The notes under the pieces are model-generated. The model had not been told where the DNA came from and searched no databases. It saw only the letters and a list, made by a program, of their open reading frames with translations. The translations under genes were made by a program, and so were the position numbers. A stretch of 64,000 bases of DNA from Ruegeria atlantica (GTDB lineage: Bacteria > Pseudomonadota > Alphaproteobacteria > Rhodobacterales > Rhodobacteraceae): positions 186,001-250,000 of the forward strand of contig NZ_WQFE01000001.1 of the NCBI RefSeq assembly GCF_013033965.1. Reading direction: 5' to 3'. Numbering within the stretch: the stretch's first letter is position 1; each line of letters opens with the position of its first letter. Below, piece after piece: positions 18,845 through 25,787 of the stretch.

Positions 18845-20322
18845 GCCACCCTCCCGTCCAGTGCGGCCACACTGATGCTGGCCTGTTCGACATCATCAAA
18901 TGGCAGAACCTGATCGCCAACGATCTGGCCGGTTTCATGCCCTTTACCCGCAATCAAAAGCGCGTCCCCGGGTTGCAGCGCGTCTATCCCGCGCAAGATG
19001 GCCTCGGCCCGATCGCCGACCTCGGTGGCCTCTGGTGCCCCGCCCATCACGGCGGCGCGAATGGTGGCCGGATCTTCGCTGCGCGGGTTGTCGTCGGTGA
19101 CGAAAACCACATCTGCGTGGTTGGCGGCGGCTTGCCCCATCAGCGGGCGCTTGGTCGCGTCGCGATCACCGCCCGCGCCGACAATGGCAATCAGGCGGCC
19201 CATCACATGCGGGCGCAGTGCCTGGAGCGCGGTCGCCACTGCGTCAGGTGTATGAGCGTAATCCACAAACACCGCTGCCCCATTCTCTCGCGTCGCGGCC
19301 AGCTGCATGCGTCCACGAACCGTCGTGAGATGCGGCAGGGTTTCGAAAACGTGTTCAGGCTCCTCCCCTGCAGCAATAACCAAACCGCAGGCCAACAAGA
19401 TATTTTCGGCCTGAAACCCGCCGATCAGATTCAAACGGGTTTGGAAGATCTTGCCCTGCCAAGAAAACCGCAGGTCCTGACCTGTTGCGTCAAACCGCTG
19501 ATTCATCAGGCACAGGTCTGCTTCCCCAAGCCCAACGGTCAGAACCTTCTGCCCCCGGTCTTCGGCAATCTGAAGGACCTGAGCGCCCTTGGGATCGCTC
19601 ATGTTGACGACAACAGTGCCGTCTTGCGGCAGGACCCGATCAAACAGGCCTGCTTTGGCTTGGAAATACGCCTCGAACGTTTCGTGGTAGTCCAGATGGT
19701 CCTGAGTGAAGTTAGAAAACCCCGCCGCAGCCAGCTGCACCCCGTCCAAGCGGCGCTGTTCCAACCCGTGCGAGGATGCCTCCATCGCCGCATGAGTCAC
19801 TCCGTTCTCCGCAGCCTCGGACAGGCAACGATGCAAAGTGATTGGTTCGGGCGTTGTATGGGCTAGTGGTGCGGTCCACGCCCCCTCAACCCCTGTGGTC
19901 CCGAGGTTCACCGCAGCGTGACCAAGTTCAGTCCAGATCTGACGAACAAATGTCGCAACCGAGGTTTTGCCATTGGTGCCAGTAACCGCTACGATGGTCT
20001 TAGGTTGCGCTCCGAACCACAGCGCGGCGCACCCGGCCAGCGCCTGGCGCGGGTCCTCGACCACGATCAGCGCCGCATCTGATGTGGCCAGTTCGTCGGC
20101 TGCGATCTCTGCCCCTTCAGCATCCGTCAGGATGGCTGCAGCCCCCATGCGCAACGCGAACTGAATGAACTCACCGCCATGAACACGCGTACCGGGAAGT
20201 GCCGCAAAGAGGAAACCGTCTTTGACTTCGCGACTGTCGACCGCCAGCCCTGTGATATCAGGATTGGTGCCACCTCGGGCGGTCAGGGCCAGTTGGCTGA
20301 GTTTCTTTGTCCTTGCGCCCAT
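18841..20322 (-). CDS. murE: UDP-MurNAc-L-alanyl-D-glutamate--2,6-diaminopimelate ligase MurE
   Basis: Adds the third residue of the stem peptide. ITGLAVDSREVKDGFLFAAL and the ATP loop IVAVTGTNGKTSVATFVRQI are present. The motif DDNPRSE near the C-terminus is the DNPR signature of the meso-diaminopimelate-adding class, so the organism should have DAP-type peptidoglycan. HAAMEASSHGLEQRRLDG and FVDYAHTPDAVATAL are further core motifs. Length 493 residues is usual. The ftsI stop is about 20 bases upstream of its start. Confidence 0.98.
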   Translation of the reverse strand: MGARTKKLSQLALTARGGTNPDITGLAVDSREVKDGFLFAALPGTRVHGGEFIQFALRMGAAAILTDAEGAEIAADELATSDAALIVVEDPRQALAGCAALWFGAQPKTIVAVTGTNGKTSVATFVRQIWTELGHAAVNLGTTGVEGAWTAPLAHTTPEPITLHRCLSEAAENGVTHAAMEASSHGLEQRRLDGVQLAAAGFSNFTQDHLDYHETFEAYFQAKAGLFDRVLPQDGTVVVNMSDPKGAQVLQIAEDRGQKVLTVGLGEADLCLMNQRFDATGQDLRFSWQGKIFQTRLNLIGGFQAENILLACGLVIAAGEEPEHVFETLPHLTTVRGRMQLAATRENGAAVFVDYAHTPDAVATALQALRPHVMGRLIAIVGAGGDRDATKRPLMGQAAANHADVVFVTDDNPRSEDPATIRAAVMGGAPEATEVGDRAEAILRGIDALQPGDALLIAGKGHETGQIVGDQVLPFDDVEQASISVAALDGRVA

Positions 20323-20343
20323 GACCCACCTCGTTTGGACAGC

Positions 20344-22131
20344 CTAATTTGAGGTCAGCGTTATAGCAGCGCCGGCCTCAGGCTCAACCCGAGGACGCAG
20401 GCCCAGCAACGGTGCGATGCGCCCGATCAATTCTGCGGCCACAGGAACCGCTGTCCAGCCTGCCGTACGCCGCTTTTCGCCATAGGCAACGATCGAGGGT
20501 TCGTCCAGCGTTACGATTAGTACATACTTTGGATCATAGGCCGGAAAGAACGTCGCAAAGGTCGCGATCACCTTGTCATCGTAGTAGCCGCCGCGTGGCT
20601 TTGGCTTGTCCGCGGTGCCGGTCTTACCCGCAACATCATAGCCCTTCACGTCGCCAAAACTGGCGGTGCCATCCGTCACCACCCGGCGCAACATGTTCTG
20701 TGCCTGTTTCGCGGCGTTGTCGGACATTACCCGAGGACCGTATTGCGGCCCATTTTTGCGCAGGATGGTCGGGCTGACATAATGCCCACCATTGGCAATC
20801 GCCGCATACCCCGCCGCCAGATGCATGGGGCTGGTGGACAAGCCATGACCATAAGAGATGGTCACAGTACTCAGTTCGCCCCATTTCTTTGGCTTCAGCG
20901 GCTCACCGCCCTTGGCCTCGACAATTTCGAACGGAGTGGGATCAAACATGCCAAGCGCTTCCAGGAAATCCTGCTGCCGTTGCGCGCCGATCTGTAGCGC
21001 CAGCCGCCCAGTGCCCCGATTCGAGCTGTGAACGATCACATCGGCCACGCTGATCTTGCCATAATTCTTGCCGTTGAACTCACCAATCGGGAAGCGGCCA
21101 ATCTTCATCGGCCCCGAAGTATCAATAATGGTGTTCGAGTTCACCAAACCCAGTTGAACCGCCTGCGCAGCGGTGAAAATCTTGAACACAGACCCCAACT
21201 CATAAACGCCCTGAACATAACGATTAAACAGCGGACTGTCCGAGGGGTCGAACCCCGAGGTCGGCGGGCGCGGACGGTCATTGGGGTCGAAAGACGGCAG
21301 TGAAGCCGCCGAGATCACTTCGCCCGTGTGAGCATTCATTAGAACCGCCGACGCCCCCTTGGCGTTCATGATCTTCATGCCGCCAAACAGCACCTGTTCA
21401 ACGGCGGCCTGAACCGTCAGGTCCAGGGAAAGTTGCAACGGCTTGGTTCCATTCGCAGGGTCGCGCAGATAGTCGTCGAATTGCTTTTCAACACCGGCCA
21501 CGCCGATGACTTCGGCTGCACTGACGCCTTCGCGGCCAAAGCTCGAGCCACCCAGGATATGGGCCGCCAGACGTCCATTCGGATACAACCGCATCTCGCG
21601 CGGGCCGAACAGAATGCCCGGATCACCGATATCGTGCACGGCCTGTTTCTGTTCGGGTGAGATACGCTTTTTGATCCACAGGAACTTGCGATTGCCGGTG
21701 AAGTCCTTGACCAGGCGTTCTTTTTCCAGATCCGGAAAGATCGCAACCAGCTGATCCGCGGCGGCAACCGGGTCGATCATCAAAGGCGGCTGCGCATAGA
21801 CCGAATATGTGTCCAGATTGGTCGCAAGAATACGCCCTTCCCGGTCAACGATGTTGGCGCGCTGCATCGCAATGGCCGCACCGGGGGCCGAGGCTACGGG
21901 CTCTTGCGCTTCGGACGTGGCCAACATGCCCATCCGGAAACCCACCACCGAAAACGCGCAGAAAAAGAACAGACCCAGCACCAGCAAGCGGCCCTCAGCC
22001 CGGGTTCGGGCGCGGTCTTTCATGTCTTCGTGGCGTTTGTGGATGTTTTCGCGCTCAATTGCTTTGGGGTTTTCACCCCTAGCGCGGGCGTCAAGGATTC
22101 GGGCCAGAGGGCGCAGCGGTGTTCGGGTCAT
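20344..22131 (-). CDS. ftsI: Septal transpeptidase FtsI (PBP3)
   Basis: Class B penicillin-binding protein that cross-links septal peptidoglycan with FtsW. A basic cytoplasmic tail precedes a membrane helix (LLVLGLFFFCAFSVVGFRMGM, residues about 49-69). A dimerisation domain follows with IVDREGRILATNL. The transpeptidase motifs are the catalytic SVFK in YELGSVFKIFTAAQAV (near residue 317), SSN in VIVHSSNRGTGRLA and KTG in DVAGKTGTADKP. It has 595 residues. It overlaps ftsL by four bases (ATGA). Confidence 0.98.
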   Translation of the reverse strand: MTRTPLRPLARILDARARGENPKAIERENIHKRHEDMKDRARTRAEGRLLVLGLFFFCAFSVVGFRMGMLATSEAQEPVASAPGAAIAMQRANIVDREGRILATNLDTYSVYAQPPLMIDPVAAADQLVAIFPDLEKERLVKDFTGNRKFLWIKKRISPEQKQAVHDIGDPGILFGPREMRLYPNGRLAAHILGGSSFGREGVSAAEVIGVAGVEKQFDDYLRDPANGTKPLQLSLDLTVQAAVEQVLFGGMKIMNAKGASAVLMNAHTGEVISAASLPSFDPNDRPRPPTSGFDPSDSPLFNRYVQGVYELGSVFKIFTAAQAVQLGLVNSNTIIDTSGPMKIGRFPIGEFNGKNYGKISVADVIVHSSNRGTGRLALQIGAQRQQDFLEALGMFDPTPFEIVEAKGGEPLKPKKWGELSTVTISYGHGLSTSPMHLAAGYAAIANGGHYVSPTILRKNGPQYGPRVMSDNAAKQAQNMLRRVVTDGTASFGDVKGYDVAGKTGTADKPKPRGGYYDDKVIATFATFFPAYDPKYVLIVTLDEPSIVAYGEKRRTAGWTAVPVAAELIGRIAPLLGLRPRVEPEAGAAITLTSN

Positions 22132-22496
22132 GGGATCTGCACCTCACCCAGCGCCTGTATATTCGTAATCGCCTGCAGCTCGATTGGGTCGACAATGGGC
22201 AGGTCAGGATCTTCGGCAAAAGCAATCTGGTCGGCGCGACCGAATTGCTCGGCGCGCAGGGGCAAAAGGCCCAGCCGTTCAAAGTTCAGATCAGCAAGCT
22301 CTCGCAACCGGTCGGGGCGATTCAAGTAAGCCCATTCGGCGTTTAAAACCGCCAGTCGCACTTGTGCCATGCCGATTTCACGCTGCAGCTTCTGCGTTTC
22401 CTTCACCACCTGCTGCGTGCGATAGTTTTCCTGATACGCCCACAGCGCCAGTCCGAACACGGACAGAGCAGTCAACACATACAAAATACTCTTCAT
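22128..22496 (-). CDS. ftsL: Cell division protein FtsL
   Basis: Small bitopic protein of the FtsQLB-type divisome subcomplex. It begins with a membrane helix ([20 protein letters not shown]) and then a predicted coiled coil ([24 protein letters not shown], split: [12 protein letters not shown] is the core) followed by [18 protein letters not shown], a motif common in alphaproteobacterial FtsL. The 122-residue length, and its place between rsmH and ftsI with ATGA overlaps at both ends, support the call despite the low sequence conservation of this family. Confidence 0.92.
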   Translation of the reverse strand: MKSILYVLTALSVFGLALWAYQENYRTQQVVKETQKLQREIGMAQVRLAVLNAEWAYLNRPDRLRELADLNFERLGLLPLRAEQFGRADQIAFAEDPDLPIVDPIELQAITNIQALGEVQIP

Positions 22497-23485
22497 TTTG
22501 CTCTTCCCCCTAATTGCGGCATACCAACGGCGCGGGCATCAATTTCCCCCGACGGCGCATCCGTTCGAATTGCAACGCGCAGCTTGGCTGAACGCGACCG
22601 CGGGTTTTCCTGCAATTCCTGTTCATCCGGCCCAACCGCCTTACGAGTCCTGAGCGTGAACTGCGGCTGCTCCTGCTCGATTTCAGGCGCATAACGATTG
22701 GCCCGGCCTGTCTTGCCCGCACGGGACTGAAAAAAACGCTTTACCATCCGATCTTCGATGGAATGAAACGTTACAACCGCTAACTGCCCACCCGGCCTCA
22801 AAGCACGCTCAGCTGCCATCAGACCCTGATACAACTCTTCATACTCAGCGTTCACGGCGATCCTCAGACCCTGAAAACTGCGCGTTGCGGGATGGGACTG
22901 CCCCGGCTTGGGGCGCGGCAAACAGGATTCGATGATCCCAACCAAACGCAGAGTCGTCGTAATCGGCTCTTCCGCGCGCGCTTTGACAATGGCCTTGGCA
23001 ATGCGGCGGCTGGCACGTTCTTCGCCATAGTGAAACAGGATATCGGCCAGTTCTGCCTCGGTCGCCGTGTTGATCAGATCAGCGGCGCTTTCACCTTCCT
23101 GACTCATCCGCATGTCCAGCGGACCGTCTTTCATGAATGAAAAGCCGCGCTCCGCCAAATCCAGCTGCATGGAGGACACGCCCAGATCCAGAACGATACC
23201 ATCCAGATCCTGCGCATATTCGTCCATGCGCGAGAATACACCAGGCTGCATTACCAGACGGTCGCCATAGTCTCCGGCCCAGTCCGCCGCCATTTCAAAG
23301 GCCAGCGGATCACGATCCACGCCGATGACTTTCTCTGCCCCGGCCTCCAGCAGACCCCGCGTGTACCCGCCCGCACCGAACGTTCCATCCAGCCAGACAC
23401 CGGACACAGGCGCTACCGCGGCCAGCAACGGGCGCAGCAGAACGGGGATATGAGGTTTGTCGGAAGGGGTCTGAGCGCCGGCCAT
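22493..23485 (-). CDS. rsmH: 16S rRNA (cytosine-1402-N4)-methyltransferase RsmH (MraW)
   Basis: SAM-dependent methyltransferase that modifies C1402 in the ribosomal P site. [20 protein letters not shown] begins the conserved part, with [19 protein letters not shown] as the SAM-binding loop, [26 protein letters not shown] and [16 protein letters not shown]. The downstream [15 protein letters not shown] and [16 protein letters not shown] are diagnostic of RsmH. I chose ATG 23485 ([14 protein letters not shown]), just past the mraZ stop; ATG 23497 overlapping that stop is a plausible alternative. It overlaps ftsL by four bases. Confidence 0.96.
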   Translation of the reverse strand: MAGAQTPSDKPHIPVLLRPLLAAVAPVSGVWLDGTFGAGGYTRGLLEAGAEKVIGVDRDPLAFEMAADWAGDYGDRLVMQPGVFSRMDEYAQDLDGIVLDLGVSSMQLDLAERGFSFMKDGPLDMRMSQEGESAADLINTATEAELADILFHYGEERASRRIAKAIVKARAEEPITTTLRLVGIIESCLPRPKPGQSHPATRSFQGLRIAVNAEYEELYQGLMAAERALRPGGQLAVVTFHSIEDRMVKRFFQSRAGKTGRANRYAPEIEQEQPQFTLRTRKAVGPDEQELQENPRSRSAKLRVAIRTDAPSGEIDARAVGMPQLGGRAK

Positions 23486-23489
23486 GCCG

Positions 23490-23993
23490 TTACGCATCCC
23501 CGATGCTATCAAGGAACTCCAAAGGATCGAAATCCTCTGGCTGTTCGTCCAACCACTCTTCGGCTGCGGCCAGTTCTACGGACTCGTAAGTCTCCGGCTT
23601 CCAGATCTGAAACGTGTCACCTGCCGCGATAAAAAAGGCCTCGCCCTCAAGGCCGATCTTGTTGCGCAGCTTCGCCGGCAGCACCAGACGGCCGGTTTCA
23701 TCCACCGTGGTCGGGAAGGACTGACCGTGGAACATCCGCTGCAACATCTTCCGCTGCATCGACCCGCGCGGAAGCGCATCGATCTTGGCATCCACTTCGT
23801 CAATTGCCTGCATCGTATAGCATTCAAGGAACTTGCGGCGGTGATCACCGTAGACAATTACAAGCTCAGGGGTGTCACCGGGTTGCCAGTTTGGATCAGA
23901 GGCCTCAAGCACACGGCGAAACGAGGCCGGGATCGATACCCTGCCCTTCGTATCCACCTTGTGGTGGCTTTCACCTCTAAACCTGCGCGCCAA
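23490..23993 (-). CDS. mraZ: Transcriptional regulator MraZ
   Basis: DNA-binding protein of the AbrB/SpoVT-like swapped-hairpin fold that represses its own dcw operon by binding TGGG repeats. Two copies of the MraZ domain are visible: [20 protein letters not shown] near the start and [20 protein letters not shown] near the middle. The frame is open to 24068, but the family begins (M)[13 protein letters not shown], which fits TTG at 23993-23991 preceded by AAAGGGA eight bases upstream; this gives 167 residues. The downstream end is acidic ([19 protein letters not shown]). It is the first gene of the dcw cluster and lies behind a leader with a terminator hairpin. Confidence 0.93.
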   Translation of the reverse strand: MARRFRGESHHKVDTKGRVSIPASFRRVLEASDPNWQPGDTPELVIVYGDHRRKFLECYTMQAIDEVDAKIDALPRGSMQRKMLQRMFHGQSFPTTVDETGRLVLPAKLRNKIGLEGEAFFIAAGDTFQIWKPETYESVELAAAEEWLDEQPEDFDPLEFLDSIGDA

Positions 23994-24039
23994 GACGACT
24001 GTCCCTTTCGCTTGCGCCCCACCAACGTTTCCCCCCGGA

Positions 24040-24250
24040 TGAAAAACGGCGGGTTGATCTGCTGCCACTGATCAACCCGCCGCATTGACCCGCTTTGCGG
24101 GATGTCCAGCTGCGCGCGCCACCTGGGGGGATGTCTGCTCGCCCGCGCGCCGGATCTCTTGATTGATGAAAGCGAGATGCCTGTATGAAACCTGATTTTA
24201 TTGGTTCGGGGTCGTTTGGCGCCCCATGTGCCTCGTCCTCATCGGATAAA
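24040..24250 (-). ncRNA. UpsM-like sRNA / mraZ leader ending in an intrinsic terminator
   Basis: On the minus strand, about 50 bases before mraZ, a perfect 13-bp stem (24047-24059 with 24070-24082, 10-base loop) is followed by TTTTT at 24046-24042. A smaller hairpin (CCCGC/GCGGG, 24089-24101) lies upstream. No convincing gene lies upstream on this strand for the terminator to serve, so it must end a leader transcript. From memory, Rhodobacter sphaeroides makes the sRNA UpsM, about 206 nt, from the mraZ 5' leader by termination at such a hairpin. A 5' end near 24250 would give the same size here. The 3' end is seen directly; the 5' end is an estimate. Confidence 0.72.
24042..24082 (-). terminator. 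Intrinsic terminator in the mraZ leader
   Basis: Stem arms CGGCGGGTTGATC (24047-24059) and GATCAACCCGCCG (24070-24082) pair perfectly over 13 bp, with five T residues following on the minus strand. Read-through at this point would be needed for transcription from an upstream promoter to reach mraZ and the rest of the dcw genes. Confidence 0.85.
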
Positions 24251-24252
24251 CA

Positions 24253-24277
24253 AGGGATGACATGGGAAATCATGGAA
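24253..24277 (+). promoter_or_regulatory. Candidate MraZ operator array 1
   Basis: Plus-strand repeats AGGGA (24253), TGGGA (24263) and TGGAA (24273) are spaced exactly 10 bases, matching the TGGGN-N5 pattern known for MraZ boxes. The array sits where the leader transcript is expected to begin, about 260 bases upstream of mraZ. Confidence 0.55.
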
Positions 24278-24414
24278 ATCAACAGAAAAGTTTCTGATTT
24301 TATATCCAAACACGCGGATTAGGTGATTGTACCTCAAATGAAATCCACACTCAGCATACCACTTATAGACCAATCCATGAACTATGCTACTAAATAGGCC
24401 AAGAAATGGATGAC

Positions 24415-24450
24415 AATCAGCGTTTCCCATAATTTCCCAGAAAAATTCCA
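24415..24450 (-). promoter_or_regulatory. Candidate MraZ operator array 2
   Basis: On the minus strand TGGGA occurs at 24439-24435 and 24429-24425, exactly 10 bases apart, flanked by the weaker units TGGAA (24450-24446) and TGATT (24419-24415). The core TGGGAAATTATGGG is nearly the same as in the other two arrays. Confidence 0.55.
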
Positions 24451-24547
24451 AGAAAGCGAAGATTCACTATGTGTGTGGCAAAAATGGACTACTTGGGCAC
24501 CGAATCACCGCCTCTGTAAACGTAGTTTCCGCACAATCTTCCTCGAT

Positions 24548-24572
24548 CCCGGCAAATGCCCATGATTTCCCA
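24548..24572 (-). promoter_or_regulatory. Candidate MraZ operator array 3
   Basis: Minus-strand TGGGA (24572-24568) and TGGGC (24562-24558) are 10 bases apart, followed by a GGG 11 bases further on (24550-24548). The core TGGGAAATCATGGG matches array 1 over 12 bases. It is about 570 bases from mraZ, unusually far for a simple operator. Confidence 0.5.
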
Positions 24573-24897
24573 TAACCCGGCAACGGCATGTTGGCCAATA
24601 TGTGCATCGCCTGCACTGAACCCGAGACGTAAAAGAATTAGAGAACTTCGCTCAAAAAACGTGCAACCCTAAAAAAGCAGAATTTCAGGTTGAAACCTTC
24701 CCCAAGGGAAGCAACAACGGAAAGCCTTATTTTATTGACCTTTCCCATCTTGCGTCGACAACCAATTGATATCTATGCACTTGCTGCATAGCAGCATTGA
24801 CGTCGCCAGGTATTGTGCAATCGCAGCATTTGCCTATTTTCAATCTCAAGCAAGCGCCGAGCAACACCGGCAACAACGAATATATCGAGTTAAGCAA

Positions 24898-25122
24898 ATG
24901 GCTGTAGCAGCACACAACACCACGCTCAAAGGCGCACCGGCAACCGGCCTGGCTTCGCTGTTCGAAGCGGCAAAAACACGGTTCACGCAATATCGCGTCT
25001 ATCGCCAGACAGTTAATGAACTGTCTGATCTGTCGAACCGGGAACTGGCTGATCTGGGGCTTCACCGCTCAATGATCCGTCGTATGGCCCAGCAAGCGGC
25101 CGAAGAATACGTCGCACGTTAA
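24898..25122 (+). CDS. DUF1127 small protein (CcaF1-like)
   Basis: A 74-residue basic protein starting MAVAAHNTTLKGAPATGL and ending with the DUF1127 motif: YRQTVNELSDLSNRELADLG and LHRSMIRRMAQQAAEEYVAR. The frame is open to 24766, but the family length (about 70-75) favours ATG 24898. It is followed within 25 bases by six CCTCCTCCC hairpins. From memory this is the arrangement of RSP_6037 (ccaF1) and CcsR1-4 in Rhodobacter sphaeroides, where the small protein and the sRNAs are co-transcribed under RpoH-type sigma factors in stress, and the protein influences RNA processing. Similar function here is inferred from synteny and domain. Confidence 0.85.
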   Translation: MAVAAHNTTLKGAPATGLASLFEAAKTRFTQYRVYRQTVNELSDLSNRELADLGLHRSMIRRMAQQAAEEYVAR

Positions 25123-25143
25123 GCGACACAGAAACACCGAGAT

Positions 25144-25172
25144 CAGGTCCTTCCTCCTCCCTTTTGGACCTG
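25144..25172 (+). ncRNA. CcsR-type hairpin 1
   Basis: A 7-bp stem (CAGGTCC, 25144-25150, with GGACCTG, 25166-25172) presents CCTCCTCCC (25153-25161) in its loop. It is the first of six such elements after the DUF1127 gene. Confidence 0.78.
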
Positions 25173-25180
25173 TATTTCAG

Positions 25181-25213
25181 CGGCGACATCTCTCCTCCTC
25201 CCTGATGTCGCCG
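25181..25213 (+). ncRNA. CcsR-type hairpin 2
   Basis: A perfect 10-bp stem (CGGCGACATC, 25181-25190, with GATGTCGCCG, 25204-25213) exposes CCTCCTCCC at 25194-25202. Confidence 0.82.
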
Positions 25214-25247
25214 CCCTTTATACCGGCCCTGAACGCCGGAACCTGAC

Positions 25248-25279
25248 ACACCGGGTATTCCTCCTCCCTTTCCCGGTGT
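25248..25279 (+). ncRNA. CcsR-type hairpin 3
   Basis: An 8-bp stem (ACACCGGG, 25248-25255, with CCCGGTGT, 25272-25279) exposes CCTCCTCCC at 25260-25268. A small hairpin CCGGC/GCCGG (25223-25239) lies between elements 2 and 3. Confidence 0.82.
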
Positions 25280-25287
25280 TGAAAGCG

Positions 25288-25324
25288 CGCGGCGACGTCT
25301 CTCCTCCTCCCTGACGTCGCCGCG
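25288..25324 (+). ncRNA. CcsR-type hairpin 4
   Basis: A perfect 12-bp stem (25288-25299 with 25313-25324) exposes CCTCCTCCC at 25303-25311. The stem differs from that of element 2 at compensated positions (GACATC versus GACGTC), which supports selection for pairing. Confidence 0.82.
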
Positions 25325-25359
25325 TCTTCCTCATACCGGGATCAAACCCGGGTTCGGAT

Positions 25360-25392
25360 ACATCGGGGCTCTCCTCCTCCCTGCCCTGATGT
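25360..25392 (+). ncRNA. CcsR-type hairpin 5
   Basis: A 10-bp stem with one G-U pair (ACATCGGGGC, 25360-25369, with GCCCTGATGT, 25383-25392) exposes CCTCCTCCC at 25373-25381. A small hairpin CCGGG/CCCGG lies just upstream (about 25336-25351). Confidence 0.8.
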
Positions 25393-25399
25393 TGAAAAG

Positions 25400-25448
25400 A
25401 ACGGCGGTTCCCTCTCCTCCTCCCTGGGAACCGCCGTTTTTGTTTTTT
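25400..25448 (+). ncRNA. CcsR-type hairpin 6, also the terminator of the array
   Basis: A perfect 13-bp stem (25400-25412 with 25426-25438) exposes CCTCCTCCC at 25416-25424 and runs straight into TTTTGTTTTTT. It therefore serves both as the last sRNA element and as the intrinsic terminator of the DUF1127-CcsR transcript. Confidence 0.85.
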
Positions 25449-25496
25449 GCGCCTGTATGTAGAATGGAAGCTCGAACGAGTTGTGAGGAGTTTCCA

Positions 25497-25787
25497 ATGG
25501 CCGCCTATTTCATCGCGCAGATTTCCATTCACGACCCCGAGGGATATCAGGCGTACCTAGAGGGCTTCATGCCGATCTTTGACCGCCACGGCGGTCGTTT
25601 ACTGACAGTTTCATCCAAACCCGTCGACGTGATCGAAGGCATTTGGGCCGAAAATGGAATCGTCCTGTTGGAGTTTCCCTCTCTTGAGGCAGCAAAGGCT
25701 TGGAAGGACGATCCGGATTATATCAAACTGGCCGAAATCCGGCAGCGGACTGCGACGACGAATATGGTTCTGGTCGAAGGACTTTAG
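25497..25787 (+). CDS. DUF1330 family protein
   Basis: A 96-residue protein of the dimeric alpha-beta barrel fold, MAAYFIAQISIHDPEGYQAYL, with the DUF1330 core GGRLLTVSSKPVDVIEG and LLEFPSLEAAKAWKDDPDY. Such proteins are related to ABM-type domains; their substrates are mostly unknown. I chose ATG 25497 because GAGGAG stands six bases upstream; the longer frame to 25389 would run through the sRNA terminator. It overlaps the end of the convergent helicase gene by four bases. Confidence 0.92.
   Translation: MAAYFIAQISIHDPEGYQAYLEGFMPIFDRHGGRLLTVSSKPVDVIEGIWAENGIVLLEFPSLEAAKAWKDDPDYIKLAEIRQRTATTNMVLVEGL

Larger units (their letters stand above)
24283..24897. other. Long intergenic region between the mraZ leader and the DUF1127 gene
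   Basis: About 600 bases, visibly more AT-rich than the flanking genes, without a credible gene. It holds candidate MraZ arrays 2 and 3 and should contain both the dcw promoter (minus) and the DUF1127/CcsR promoter (plus). A small palindrome TGCTGC-ATA-GCAGCA (near 24784-24798) is present. I could not assign sigma-factor sites with confidence. Confidence 0.5.

Noticed and set aside
24040-24760. RNase P RNA gene in the mraZ upstream region
   Set aside because: The conserved rnpB core (GAGGAAAGTCC) was looked for on both strands and is not there.
25144-25448. CRISPR-like array at the repeated CCTCCTCCC elements
   Set aside because: The repeats are only nine bases, spacing is irregular (41, 66, 43, 70, 43), stems flank each repeat, and no cas genes are nearby.
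25218-25532. Minus-strand frame across the CcsR array
   Set aside because: Its codons come from the repeated GGGAGGAGG complement of the hairpin loops; the RNA explanation is far better.
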